NCBI RefSeq assembly: GCF_900116445.1
Contig: NZ_FPBH01000022.1
Location: 117,362-181,361, forward strand
Source: Paraburkholderia aspalathi
GTDB taxonomy: Bacteria; Pseudomonadota; Gammaproteobacteria; Burkholderiales; Burkholderiaceae
Reading direction: 5' to 3'
DNA: 64,000 nt
Shown here: positions 25,160 to 34,582 of the stretch, piece after piece
Layout: the number at the start of each line of letters is the position of its first letter
How positions within the stretch are numbered: position 1 is the first letter of the stretch
Program-made: the position numbers and the translations under genes
The notes under the pieces: model-generated
Told to the model about the DNA's origin: nothing
What the model saw: only the letters and a program-made list of their open reading frames with translations
Databases searched by the model: none

Positions 25160-27946
25160 ATGACCGCCCGTGACCTCTCCCCGTTCCTGCGCCGCCTCAA
25201 CGACCATTGCGCCCGCGCCCTCGCCGAAGCCGCGAACCTGTGCGAAACGCGCGCCCACCGGGATATCGAAGTCGAGCACTGGCTGATCAAGCTACTTGAA
25301 CTGGGCGAAGGCGATCTGGTCGCGATCGTGCGCCGCTATGACCTCGACGTCGATAGCATCTGGAACGGGCTGTTGAGCGCCATCGACCGCTTGCCGCACG
25401 AGTTGCGCGGCAAACCGGGTCTGTCTCACCGGCTGGGTCAACTGCTCGAAGCGGCGTGGATGGGTGCGTCGCTCGAAGCGGGCGCCACGTCGATCCGATC
25501 GGCGCATCTGTTGGCGGCGCTTGCCGATGCGCCGCATCTGCTGCGTGCGCCGGATGCGTGGCCGCTGCTCTCGGTGTCCGCCGCGCAGATCGAACGCCTG
25601 AGGCCGGAACTGGACAGGGTTTCGGTCGAAGCGCCAACTGCCGTTGTGCACACGGATGGAAACGTTCCGTCCACGTCGGACACCAGCAACAATGAACACT
25701 CACCTTCCGGCATGCGCGCCGCCGTCGGAGCAACCGCTACGCCGACGCACTCGTCTCCCACGATAGATTCACCGCGCGCAAGCCTCCCTGAGCGCCCCGG
25801 AACCGATGCATTGCAACGCTTCACCATCGACATCACACAAAAAGCGCGCGACGGCAGGGTCGACCCGGTGTTCGGCCGCGAAGTAGAAATTCGGCAGATG
25901 GTCGACATTCTGACCAGGCGGCGCAAAAACAATCCGATCCTTGTGGGCGAGCCTGGTGTCGGCAAAACCGCGTTGGTCGAAGGACTCGCGCTAAAGATTG
26001 CCGAAGGCGACGTGCCGGCGGTGATCCGCGACGTCAGCGTATTGACGCTCGATCTCGGCCTGCTGCAGGCCGGTGCAGGCGTCAAAGGCGAATTCGAGCA
26101 ACGCCTGAAGAATGTGATCGAAGCCGTCCAGCAGTCGCCCACGCCGATCCTGTTGTTCATCAACGAAGCGCACACGCTGATCGGCGCAGGCAATAGCGCC
26201 GGCGGCGCCGACGCCGCGAACCTGCTCAAGCCCGCGCTCGCGCGCGGCGAACTGCGCACGATCGCGGCAACCACGTGGTCCGAATACAAACAGTACTTCG
26301 AACGCGACGCCGCACTCGAGCGGCGTTTCCAGATGGTCAAGGTCGACGAACCCGACGACGACAACGCCTGCTTGATGCTGCGCGGCCTGAAGGAGCGCTA
26401 CGCACTGCACCACGGCGTGCATATCACCGACGCGGCAGTGGCCGCGGCCGTGCGGCTATCGCGCCGCTATCTGACCGGCCGCCAGTTGCCGGATAAGGCA
26501 GTCGACCTGCTCGACACCGCAGCGGCACGCGTGAGCATGAGCACTGAAGCTACCCCGGTGGTAATTTCGGCGCGCCTCGCGGAGCGCGCCGCGCTCGAAG
26601 TGGAACGTGCGGCGTTAATCGAGGACCAGGGCGCGACCTCCGCAGAAGTCGGCGAACGATTGAACGCCATCGAAACCCGCCTCGCCTCACTCGCTAGTGA
26701 ACTCGGCGCACTGGAAGCGGCGTTCGCCGAACAGAAAGACGCCGCTACCGTGCTGCAGACGCTGCGGCGACAATGGCACGCGGCAACGGACGAATCCATC
26801 CGCAGCGACCTACAGCAATCGATCCGCGCAGCACACGAAACGCTGGCGAAACACGGTGCCGACGCGCTGATTCACGCGGAAGTAGACGACGCCGCGATCG
26901 CACGCGTCATCGCCGACTGGACGGGCGTACCGGTAGGCAGTCTGCTCGAAGACGAACTCGCCACCCTGCTCGATATGGAAACACGGCTCTCGCGGGTCGT
27001 GGTCGGCCAGGACGACGCCCTCGCCGCACTTGGCAAGAGCTTGCGTGCCGCCAAGGCCGGTCTCAAATCCGACGAAGCGCCGCTTGGCGTGTTCCTGCTG
27101 GTCGGGCCGTCCGGCGTCGGCAAAACCGAAACGGCTCGTGCATTGGCCGACCTGATGTTCGGCGGCGAGCGAGCGCTGATCACGATCAACCTGTCCGAGT
27201 ACCAGGAAGCCCATACCGTCTCACAGCTCAAAGGCTCTCCGCCGGGATACGTCGGGTATGGCCAGGGTGGCGTACTCACGGAAGCCGTCCGACAACGCCC
27301 ATATAGCGTGATCCTGCTCGATGAAGTCGAGAAAGCCCATCGCGACGTGTTGAACCTCTTTTATCAGGTGTTCGACCGCGGCTTCATGCGCGACGGTGAA
27401 GGCCGCATCATCGACTTCCGCAATACGGTGATCCTGATGACGTCGAATCTCGGCAGCGAGCAGATCATGGCGGCCAGAGACGCTGTCGCCGAAGCCGGCG
27501 GCGAACTGAGCACCGGCATGTTGATGGACGCAATCCGCCCGCTGCTGATCGAGCACTTCCAGCCGGCACTGCTCGCGCGCTTCCAGACGGTCGTGTACCG
27601 GCCGCTGTCGGACGCGGCGTTAGCGTCAATCGTGCGGATGAAACTCGACAAGGTAGCACGGCGCATCGAGCGCCGCTTCGGCGTGCCACTCGTCTGCAAC
27701 GATGCACTGGTGAGCGAACTCGCGCACGCGTGCCAGTTGCCTGACTCCGGCGCACGCAACATCGACAGCCTGCTCGATCAGCAGATCCTGCCTGTGCTCT
27801 CGCGGGAATTGCTGGTGCGGATCGCAAGACATCGTCTGCCGCGCGCGACATCTGGTGGGAAGCTTCCGCGGGCGATCCGGCTGTCGCTCTCGGATGACGA
27901 CGGCATCACCGTGGAGTTCGATGACGCAGCGGAGGCGCTGACATGA
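25160..27946 (+). CDS. tssH: Type VI secretion AAA+ ATPase TssH (ClpV)
   Basis: A 928-residue ClpV with an N-terminal Clp repeat domain (about 1-150), AAA domain 1 (Walker A GEPGVGKT, Arg-finger region DAALERRFQ), a middle coiled-coil domain and AAA domain 2 (Walker A GPSGVGKTET, Walker B VILLDEVEKAH). ATG 25160 gives the typical MTARDLSPFLRRLN. ClpV disassembles contracted TssB/TssC sheaths. Walker B of domain 1 reads LLFINEAHT: the usual aspartate is Asn335. The sheath genes tssB and tssC are absent nearby. It overlaps tssE as ATGA. Confidence 0.93.
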   Translation: MTARDLSPFLRRLNDHCARALAEAANLCETRAHRDIEVEHWLIKLLELGEGDLVAIVRRYDLDVDSIWNGLLSAIDRLPHELRGKPGLSHRLGQLLEAAWMGASLEAGATSIRSAHLLAALADAPHLLRAPDAWPLLSVSAAQIERLRPELDRVSVEAPTAVVHTDGNVPSTSDTSNNEHSPSGMRAAVGATATPTHSSPTIDSPRASLPERPGTDALQRFTIDITQKARDGRVDPVFGREVEIRQMVDILTRRRKNNPILVGEPGVGKTALVEGLALKIAEGDVPAVIRDVSVLTLDLGLLQAGAGVKGEFEQRLKNVIEAVQQSPTPILLFINEAHTLIGAGNSAGGADAANLLKPALARGELRTIAATTWSEYKQYFERDAALERRFQMVKVDEPDDDNACLMLRGLKERYALHHGVHITDAAVAAAVRLSRRYLTGRQLPDKAVDLLDTAAARVSMSTEATPVVISARLAERAALEVERAALIEDQGATSAEVGERLNAIETRLASLASELGALEAAFAEQKDAATVLQTLRRQWHAATDESIRSDLQQSIRAAHETLAKHGADALIHAEVDDAAIARVIADWTGVPVGSLLEDELATLLDMETRLSRVVVGQDDALAALGKSLRAAKAGLKSDEAPLGVFLLVGPSGVGKTETARALADLMFGGERALITINLSEYQEAHTVSQLKGSPPGYVGYGQGGVLTEAVRQRPYSVILLDEVEKAHRDVLNLFYQVFDRGFMRDGEGRIIDFRNTVILMTSNLGSEQIMAARDAVAEAGGELSTGMLMDAIRPLLIEHFQPALLARFQTVVYRPLSDAALASIVRMKLDKVARRIERRFGVPLVCNDALVSELAHACQLPDSGARNIDSLLDQQILPVLSRELLVRIARHRLPRATSGGKLPRAIRLSLSDDDGITVEFDDAAEALT

Positions 27947-28377
27947 CGCGTGGGGGACCAGGGCTCTTCGAGTTGGTGACCGGGCACTTCGCAAACGGCA
28001 CGGTCGTCGACGACTTCGATGCGCAAACACAGACCTTCTTCTCCGTACAGGACAACATCCAACGCATCCTGAACAGCCGCCGCAATGGACTCGCACATTT
28101 ACCTGACTACGGACTCGACGATCTGTCGGAGATCTATCGGCATCTGCCATCGTCCGCGCACAAGCTCAAACATGCAATCGAAGTGACGCTGTTGAAATAC
28201 GAGCCGCGCCTTGAATCGATCGCTATCGATATCGAGGATACCGAGCCGGGCATGCTGCTGAGCTTCACGTTGAGTTGCCAGTTGCATCAGAGCGGACTGG
28301 TGCGCTTTGGCACGCACTTCACGCCGGACGGCCAGACACGACTCAAGATGCTGCAGGCGGAACGCGATCGCGATTGA
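27943..28377 (+). CDS. tssE: Type VI secretion baseplate protein TssE (gp25-like)
   Basis: A 144-residue gp25-like protein with the conserved SVQDNIQRILNSRRN segment and the LPDYGLDDL motif near residue 50, as in TssE. It normally sits in the baseplate wedge with TssF and TssG and nucleates the sheath. Its ATG overlaps the tssH stop. The 130 bases that follow, up to the convergent cyclase gene, hold nothing that I can identify. Confidence 0.9.
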   Translation: MTRGGPGLFELVTGHFANGTVVDDFDAQTQTFFSVQDNIQRILNSRRNGLAHLPDYGLDDLSEIYRHLPSSAHKLKHAIEVTLLKYEPRLESIAIDIEDTEPGMLLSFTLSCQLHQSGLVRFGTHFTPDGQTRLKMLQAERDRD

Positions 28378-28508
28378 CGCTGCGGGCCCGCAACCGGTGG
28401 TACAGCGGAGCGCTCCGTTACAAAGGCCGACGGTTACTTCACTGAACGAGGCGTGACGCGGGAAGGCAGCAACCGCGTCGCCGTTCGGAACGGATTTACC
28501 TCATCAAC

Positions 28509-29288
28509 CTAACTCGCCACCAAAGCAAGTACTCGAAGCGGACTGCCTGAGCCATCCTTAATCTTAAGCGGAGCCGAAACGATGATCGCGCCGACCGGCG
28601 GCAGAAGATCGAGGTTGGTCAAGCATTGAAGACCGTAGCGATTTGCGCCGTGCATTAACGTATGGCACGGGTAAGGGATTGGCCAGGCATAAGCCTGCCC
28701 CGCGTCGGTGTTGATTGTCTCCACGCCAAAACCATGAACGTCGCGTTCGTGAATCATCCACTCCACCGCTTCCTGCGTTGGACCCGGCGTGTGCGCCCCA
28801 TCGTCTCTCAGACTTAGAAATTCAGCCGGATCGGTACGCTTTGACCAGTCGGTACGGAATAGAACCCACGCGCCCGCAGGTATCCGGCCGTGTTGCTCTT
28901 CCCACCTCCTGAGATAGTCGGAAGTCAGCAGCCAGTCCGAATTCCCAGCGACCTCCGCGCTCGCATCGACTACGACCGCCGGCGCCACGAAGTTGTGTGC
29001 ATCGATCGTATCGACCGAGTTATGCGGATGATCCTTTCCAGTTACCCAGTGCACAGGCGCATCGAAATGCGTTCCCGTATGCTCGCCACAGGAGAAATTG
29101 TTCCAGTACCAGCCCGGCCCCTTCTCGTCATAGTGGCTGATCGTTTCCATCTTGAACGCCCACACCTGCCCGAACTGCGGAGGGAGTTGAAGCGCGGGAA
29201 ACTCCGGTGACAGTATCTGCGTGAGGTCGACCACTCGCACATCTCCACGAGCAAGGCCGGAAGCTAGTTCACTAAGAGCGGAATGCAT
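28509..29288 (-). CDS. Cyclase-family metal hydrolase (kynurenine formamidase-like)
   Basis: A 259-residue protein of the cyclase/formamidase superfamily. The metal-binding motif HTGTHFDAPVH has H70, H74, D76 and H80. Members hydrolyse N-formylkynurenine, isatin or other amide/lactam rings in the cytoplasm. It follows iorB by 70 bases on the same strand and is probably the last gene of the iorA-iorB unit. With an indolepyruvate oxidoreductase upstream, a role in indole or other aromatic lactam breakdown is reasonable but unproven. Confidence 0.82.
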   Translation of the reverse strand: MHSALSELASGLARGDVRVVDLTQILSPEFPALQLPPQFGQVWAFKMETISHYDEKGPGWYWNNFSCGEHTGTHFDAPVHWVTGKDHPHNSVDTIDAHNFVAPAVVVDASAEVAGNSDWLLTSDYLRRWEEQHGRIPAGAWVLFRTDWSKRTDPAEFLSLRDDGAHTPGPTQEAVEWMIHERDVHGFGVETINTDAGQAYAWPIPYPCHTLMHGANRYGLQCLTNLDLLPPVGAIIVSAPLKIKDGSGSPLRVLALVAS

Positions 29289-29358
29289 CGGTTAATCTCC
29301 TTGGCTGAGAAGCTATTACACGCATACGGAGCAAGCACTTCGCTCGTTCCAGTCGCAC

Positions 29359-30858
29359 TTATGCAAGAGCGTACCGGCGCAGCGTTTCACGCAGCCGGTT
29401 GCCGTGTTCATCGGCGAGAGCGGCGTCGCGCAATTCGCGCAGCGTGGCAGGCGCAATTCTCGCGCCCGCCTTGACGACCGCCGCCATCACCGTCTGGTAG
29501 TTCTTCAGGCCGCGCGCGTGCGTGTCGCTGTAGCCCTTCACGAGACGCTGGCACTGCGCGACCTCGATGGCGAGCGCCGGATTCAGCTTCGCTGTCTCGA
29601 TGATTCGCTCCAGCCAATCTTCAATGCGCGCGTTCTCCAGCTGGTAGCGTAGCGTGCTGCGGCGCATGCCGCGCAGACGCGAAACCGCATACAGCGTCAG
29701 ATAGCCGCGCAACGAACTCGTTGTCACGACGCGTCCCGACCGTGCAAACCGTCGCACCAAACGATGTACCCAATGCGGCCGGGTGAGCCAACGGCCAAGG
29801 GCAGCCGGCAGCGTTTCGCAGATTTCCTCGATACGCGGGTGCATGAACTCGTTGATCGCGAGCAGCTGATTCTCCCCGGCGCGCACTTCGCCGCGCACCC
29901 GTTCGAAGCGCGAGCCGCGCGTCTTGAGGTCAGCGACACGGATGGTGTCTTCGTACGACATCCACAGCGCGAGATAACGCGCGGTTTCGCGCAGCAGCGT
30001 CGCGTCGTCGACGGGCAGCGCACGGCGCAGTTCGGAGAGACGATCCAGATAGAACGCTGCGTAAGTGGAGTCCTGGTAGTCGATCAGGCGACGCACCCCT
30101 TCGATCGCGAAGGTCTGCGCCTCGGGCGGCAATTCGGCCAGCACGCGTGCGAGCAGTTTCACGGCCACCGGATGGCTGGGCACAGCCGGCGGTACAACCT
30201 CGGCCTTCGCGCCTTCTGTTGCTTCATCAGCCCCACCGCGAAGATAGGCCAGGTCGAACGCGCGCAAACTCGGCTTCACACCGACACCGCCACGCTCGAT
30301 CGTTTCCTCGAACTGCTTGCGGCTAAAGGGCAGCACGCCCGTTCCGGCCAGCGCGCCGAACAGCACCGCGCTGATCACACTGCCAGTCGTCTCGGCGGCC
30401 TCTGCCATGTCGAAGCGGACGAAGCGCTTTGCCGCCTGCTTCGCGTGGGCGATCAACGTATCGCTGTCCACGCGGCCATCGCCCATTGCAGCCTTTTCAG
30501 CGATCGAATAGACGCGGTGCGTGGACGTCACCAGCGTCGTGCGGTCCGCCGTTACGAGACCACGCTGCACCGCGCGCCCAGCCTCCATAAGCTCAGACGC
30601 GAGCACGACGTCGACGTCTCCGGGCAACGGCATCAGCGCAAGTACCGGCGCGCGGCTGTTCGAGTCGTTCAACTCGCGCGGGAACAGTTCGACATAATAG
30701 ATCGTTGCACCGGTCCGTTGCGCGACGCCCGGCACCGACGTGGTCTGCGCGTAGTAACCGTTGTGCTCGCCGAGATCGACAATCCAGTCGGCCAGCACCC
30801 CACCGCCTTCGCCACCCATGGCGAGAACGGCAACCTTGATGGGCTGAGCGTTGCTCAT
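29359..30858 (-). CDS. iorB: Indolepyruvate oxidoreductase, beta subunit
   Basis: A 499-residue protein. The first ~190 residues are the pyruvate:ferredoxin oxidoreductase gamma-type domain (AVLAMGGEGGGVLADWIVDLG, then SVPGVAQRTGATIYY). The remaining ~300 residues, mostly helical, match the C-terminal extension seen in proteobacterial IorB proteins (DUF6537-like). With IorA it decarboxylates aryl-pyruvates to aryl-acetyl-CoA. The gap from the iorA stop is 16 bases, so they are co-transcribed. Confidence 0.9.
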   Translation of the reverse strand: MSNAQPIKVAVLAMGGEGGGVLADWIVDLGEHNGYYAQTTSVPGVAQRTGATIYYVELFPRELNDSNSRAPVLALMPLPGDVDVVLASELMEAGRAVQRGLVTADRTTLVTSTHRVYSIAEKAAMGDGRVDSDTLIAHAKQAAKRFVRFDMAEAAETTGSVISAVLFGALAGTGVLPFSRKQFEETIERGGVGVKPSLRAFDLAYLRGGADEATEGAKAEVVPPAVPSHPVAVKLLARVLAELPPEAQTFAIEGVRRLIDYQDSTYAAFYLDRLSELRRALPVDDATLLRETARYLALWMSYEDTIRVADLKTRGSRFERVRGEVRAGENQLLAINEFMHPRIEEICETLPAALGRWLTRPHWVHRLVRRFARSGRVVTTSSLRGYLTLYAVSRLRGMRRSTLRYQLENARIEDWLERIIETAKLNPALAIEVAQCQRLVKGYSDTHARGLKNYQTVMAAVVKAGARIAPATLRELRDAALADEHGNRLRETLRRYALA

Positions 30859-30874
30859 CTATTTCCTTCCTGAA

Positions 30875-33085
30875 TCAGAACGCGAGACGTGCGCGACGCT
30901 GAGCATCACGACGTTGCAGCCAGCCGATCACCACATTGCGTACTCGTTGACGCAGCTTGTCGACACGCGTCGGATTGCTGACGATCTGCGCGCGATAGAA
31001 CGAGGGGCACAAGACAGCTGCATGCGATACCTCACCGCATAGCCCGCAACCGACGCAACTGTCAAGCACGCTCGCAACCGGATCGGTACGAAGCGGATCG
31101 GGATTCGGCTTGATCGACAGCGACGGACAGCCGGATAAGCGGATGCACGAGTGGTCGCCAGTACAGGTGTCAGAGTCGACACCGAAGCGCTCGCGCACTA
31201 CGCGCTCGCCCGCGGCAATCGCCTTGCGGGTCTTCGGTTTTTCACGGCGCTGCTTGTTCAGCATGCATTCGCTCTGCGCGATCAGTACCTTGGGTCCTTT
31301 CGAGCTGGTGGTAAGCGCTTCCTTCAGCGTCGCCATCATCGTCTTCAGGTCATAAGTACGACGCACCGTCTTCACCCACTTCACGCCGACCCCGCGTACC
31401 GCCTGCTCTATCTCGTGACCGGTGCTGCGTGTCGGATTGAGTGCTGTCGACGACAGAATGTCCTGGCCGCCCGTGGCCGACGTGTAGCTGTTGTCGACCA
31501 CAATCGTCAGGTTGTCACTCCTGTTGAACACCGCGTTCGCAATACCGCTCGTGAGCCCGTTATGCCAGAAACCACCGTCCCCCATCACAGAGATCGCGCG
31601 CTTGTCAGCGCTCGCGTTGAGCGCGGAAGCACTCGCGCTGCCGAGACCATAGCCCATGGTCGTCGCGCCCAGGTTAAACGGAGGCAGAATCGAAAACAGA
31701 TGGCAACCGATGTCGGCGCTCACATGATGCGCGCCGAGTTCACGTTCGACGAGCTTCATCGCCGTAAAGATCGGGCGCTCCGGACAGCCGGTGCAGAACC
31801 CGGGTGGACGCGCATGCACATTAGCGTCGAGCGCCGCGACGGGATCGAGCAGAGTGAGCTCAGCTTCCACCGCTTCAGCGGGCTCCGCCATCGCGAGAGG
31901 CGTGGAAGAGACGGCCAATACCGGAATGACTTTTCGGGGAACAGGTTGCGGTTCGAGCACGCCATAGCGCTCGAAGAATGCACGCAAGCCCTTGAGCACG
32001 GTAGCAGTGTTGTACTCACCAGCAAGCGGCAGCATGTCCTTGCCGTGCAACGCCACGGTCGAACCGCACTGCCGCAGAATCGAACTGGCATTCTGCTCGA
32101 CGAAATTCGGCTGGCCTTCTTCGATCACCAGCACGGCACGCTTGCCTTCGCAAAAGCGCTCCCATTCGGAATCGATGAGCGGATACGCAACGTTCATCAC
32201 GTACAGCGGGATTTCCGAATCGCCGTACACGTCAGCGAGGCCGAGGCGTTCTAACGCGCGCATAACCGTGTTGTAGCTGCCACCCTGCATTGCGATGCCA
32301 ATCTCGCCAGCGTCCGCCGAGAAGAACTCGTTGAGTTGCCGCTCTTCGATGAACTTGACCGCGGCCGGCCAGCGCTCATGAATTTTCTCGCGTTCATGCA
32401 TAAAACTCGCGGGAGGCAGCACGATACGGTTAACATCGCGGCTCGGGTTTTCGAGTGCGTCCTTGATCGAGAACGCCGCGCGGCGATTGTCCGAGGCAAT
32501 GAACTGGCCATGCACATGGCAAGCGCGGATGCGCAGTTGCAGCATGACCGGTGTATGACTCGCCTCCGACAAATCAAAACCGTCTTTCACCGCCTGCACG
32601 ATGCAAGGCAAGTTCGGCCGCGGGTCCAGCAGCCAGATCTGCGACTTCATCGCGAACGCGTGACTGCGCTCCTGCATGATCGATGAACCTTCGCCGTAGT
32701 CTTCGCCAACGATGATGAGCGCGCCGCCCGTCACGCCACCCGACGCCAGGTTCGCAAGCGCGTCAGAGGCGACGTTGGTGCCAACCGTCGCCTTGAACGT
32801 CACGGCCCCGCGCAACGGATAGTTGACCGACGCGGCCAGCGACGCGGCAGCCGTGGCCTCGCTCGCACTATTCTCGAAGCGGATGCCGTGATCGCTGAGG
32901 ATGTCTTGCGCGTCAGCCAGCACGTCCATCAGGTGTGAAATGGGCGCCCCCTGATAGCCGCCCACGTACGCGACTCCGGATTCCAGCAGCGCCTTGGTCA
33001 CGGCCAGGATGCCCTCGCCGCTGAATAGTTCGCCTGCACCCAGACGCAGCTTCTTCACCTCTTCGACAAACGACCGCTCAGCCAT
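30875..33085 (-). CDS. iorA: Indolepyruvate ferredoxin oxidoreductase, alpha subunit
   Basis: A 736-residue thiamine-diphosphate iron-sulfur enzyme. The N-terminal domain is pyrimidine-binding (YVGGYQGAPISHLMD). The ThDP motif GDGGFWHNGL...VVDNSYTS is near residues 500-535. The C-terminus carries ferredoxin-like cysteines: CTGDHSCIRLSGCP and CVGCGLC with a later CP. It oxidatively decarboxylates indolepyruvate or phenylpyruvate to the CoA ester. Start ATG 33085. The gene lies downstream of a LysR gene on the same strand. Confidence 0.93.
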   Translation of the reverse strand: MAERSFVEEVKKLRLGAGELFSGEGILAVTKALLESGVAYVGGYQGAPISHLMDVLADAQDILSDHGIRFENSASEATAAASLAASVNYPLRGAVTFKATVGTNVASDALANLASGGVTGGALIIVGEDYGEGSSIMQERSHAFAMKSQIWLLDPRPNLPCIVQAVKDGFDLSEASHTPVMLQLRIRACHVHGQFIASDNRRAAFSIKDALENPSRDVNRIVLPPASFMHEREKIHERWPAAVKFIEERQLNEFFSADAGEIGIAMQGGSYNTVMRALERLGLADVYGDSEIPLYVMNVAYPLIDSEWERFCEGKRAVLVIEEGQPNFVEQNASSILRQCGSTVALHGKDMLPLAGEYNTATVLKGLRAFFERYGVLEPQPVPRKVIPVLAVSSTPLAMAEPAEAVEAELTLLDPVAALDANVHARPPGFCTGCPERPIFTAMKLVERELGAHHVSADIGCHLFSILPPFNLGATTMGYGLGSASASALNASADKRAISVMGDGGFWHNGLTSGIANAVFNRSDNLTIVVDNSYTSATGGQDILSSTALNPTRSTGHEIEQAVRGVGVKWVKTVRRTYDLKTMMATLKEALTTSSKGPKVLIAQSECMLNKQRREKPKTRKAIAAGERVVRERFGVDSDTCTGDHSCIRLSGCPSLSIKPNPDPLRTDPVASVLDSCVGCGLCGEVSHAAVLCPSFYRAQIVSNPTRVDKLRQRVRNVVIGWLQRRDAQRRARLAF

Positions 33086-33294
33086 GGCGTCTCTCTACCT
33101 TCCAGATTTATGCAATGCAGATGCCCGCAAGGACTTTCAGCCCAATCCTTCATGTGTGGACTCATCCAGACTCGTGGATTAGTCGACACCGAAGTGCGTC
33201 TTTCAATGCAGCCCAGTATAGGTGGCGAAGGAGAGTCAGCCTAATCAATCAAATTCGAACCGTGCATAAAATCGTTTATGACGACCGTGTGCTA

Positions 33295-34203
33295 TCAATC
33301 TTCGTGAAGGCTATCGATAATCACCGAGCGGAGCCAGCGATTGCCCTCCTCCGACTCGAATGCATCGTGCCAATGCACGGTAACTTCCACTTCCGGGATT
33401 TGGACTGGGAGTGGATAGATAACAAACTCGCCTCGCTCGTTGAACAGGCGCGCCACCCTCAGCGGCAACGTGACCATCCAATCCGTGCGCCGGATGATCT
33501 GCGGGACAACCGTGAAGTGAGGCACACGTAACGCGATTCTCCGGTGCAAACCTTCCGCCTGCAGCAGGTGTTCTATGTTGCGATGGCTGCTCTCGCTCGA
33601 TCCAACGGAAATGTGCGACAGGGAAAGAAATTTCTCACGGGAGATCTGTCTGGCAGGCAAGCCTGTGCGCTTACGCGTCATGCAAACATAAGGCTCATGA
33701 AACAGCAGCGCGTATTGTGTCGTCAGCTTGAGGGCCGGCATATTGCCGACTGCAAAATCCAGTTGCCCGAGCCTGAGCCTTTCTTCAGCGTCAGCGATGG
33801 GAATCTGCTGCACCGAGAGCCTGACGAACGGCGCGGTTTGCTGAAGCTTGGTGCACAGAATCGGCAGAAAAACCTGCTCGCCAACGTCGGACATCGAGAG
33901 ATGAAATTCCCGGCTGCTGGCAGCCGGGTCAAAGCGGTCGCCATGACGGAATACTTCGCGTAGCGAAGAGATCGCCCGATTGACAGGTGCAGACAGCTCC
34001 GTGGCGGTTGGGGTGGGCAGCATCTCCCCGGTGGTGCGCACAAAGAGCGGATCGTCGAAGAGCGAGCGAAGCCTCCCGAGCGAGTAACTGACCGCGGGCT
34101 GTGACAGACCCAGCCGCTGCCCGGCACGCGTCAGGCTGCGCTCCTCCAGAATTGCCTGAAAGACACGCAGGAGGTTCAGGTCAACGTCGTTGAAGTCCAC
34201 CAC
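33295..34203 (-). CDS. LysR-family transcriptional regulator (NodD/LinR-like)
   Basis: A 302-residue regulator. The start GTG 34203 has AAGGA seven bases upstream and gives VVDFNDVDLNLLRVFQAI; a GTG nine codons earlier is also open. The helix-turn-helix is SLTRAGQRLGLSQPAVSYSLGRLRSLFDDPLFVRT, which places it in the NodD/NahR/LinR-like group that responds to aromatic compounds. It probably controls the iorAB-cyclase unit downstream or the porin and CoA genes upstream. Confidence 0.88.
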   Translation of the reverse strand: MVDFNDVDLNLLRVFQAILEERSLTRAGQRLGLSQPAVSYSLGRLRSLFDDPLFVRTTGEMLPTPTATELSAPVNRAISSLREVFRHGDRFDPAASSREFHLSMSDVGEQVFLPILCTKLQQTAPFVRLSVQQIPIADAEERLRLGQLDFAVGNMPALKLTTQYALLFHEPYVCMTRKRTGLPARQISREKFLSLSHISVGSSESSHRNIEHLLQAEGLHRRIALRVPHFTVVPQIIRRTDWMVTLPLRVARLFNERGEFVIYPLPVQIPEVEVTVHWHDAFESEEGNRWLRSVIIDSLHED

Positions 34204-34582
34204 AATGGATTCCTTGCTCTTAAAGATCACCGGCGTGACGATTACACGCCCGTACTTCTTGCAAACGCATGGGGCGGTCGCCGATCAGGAACTGTCTGAA
34301 ATGAAAATAGCGGCCTGGCGCGCGCAGGGGCCACGCCGTCCACGCCAATGCGGAACGGCGGCGCCGGTCATTATAGTAGACGCGTCGAGTGATGGTGGGG
34401 TCGTATGATCGGGCGACGAGAGCGCTGTTTGCAAACAGACGCTTGACGAGTTGTGGCTCTGGTCGCACTGTCTTTTTCATTGTGAGCTGACCTGGAAGCG
34501 CAGGCCAGCTTCGTGCTCATTCAACCGAAGATATGCGTTCGGTCGTGGTTACCGCTAGAGCGGATACAGTCCCGCCCGAAAC
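34204..34582. other. Intergenic region upstream of the NodD-like LysR gene
   Basis: About 380 bases between the LysR gene and the end of the porin gene. On the minus strand a consensus TATAAT (34375-34370) lies about 165 bases before the LysR start, without a clear -35 box. The frame 34220-34480 (minus) lacks family features and a ribosome-binding site, so I do not call it. Confidence 0.45.

Noticed and set aside
29764..30873. Plus-strand frame of 369 codons opposite iorB
   Set aside because: Composition and lack of motifs mark it as an antisense shadow of iorB.
31151..32254. Plus-strand frame of 367 codons opposite iorA
   Set aside because: Arg/His-rich shadow translation with no motif. 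iorA is complete on the other strand.
34220..34480. Minus-strand frame of 86 codons upstream of the NodD-like LysR gene
   Set aside because: The TATAAT box lies inside it and the protein has no recognisable features. It is better read as promoter region.
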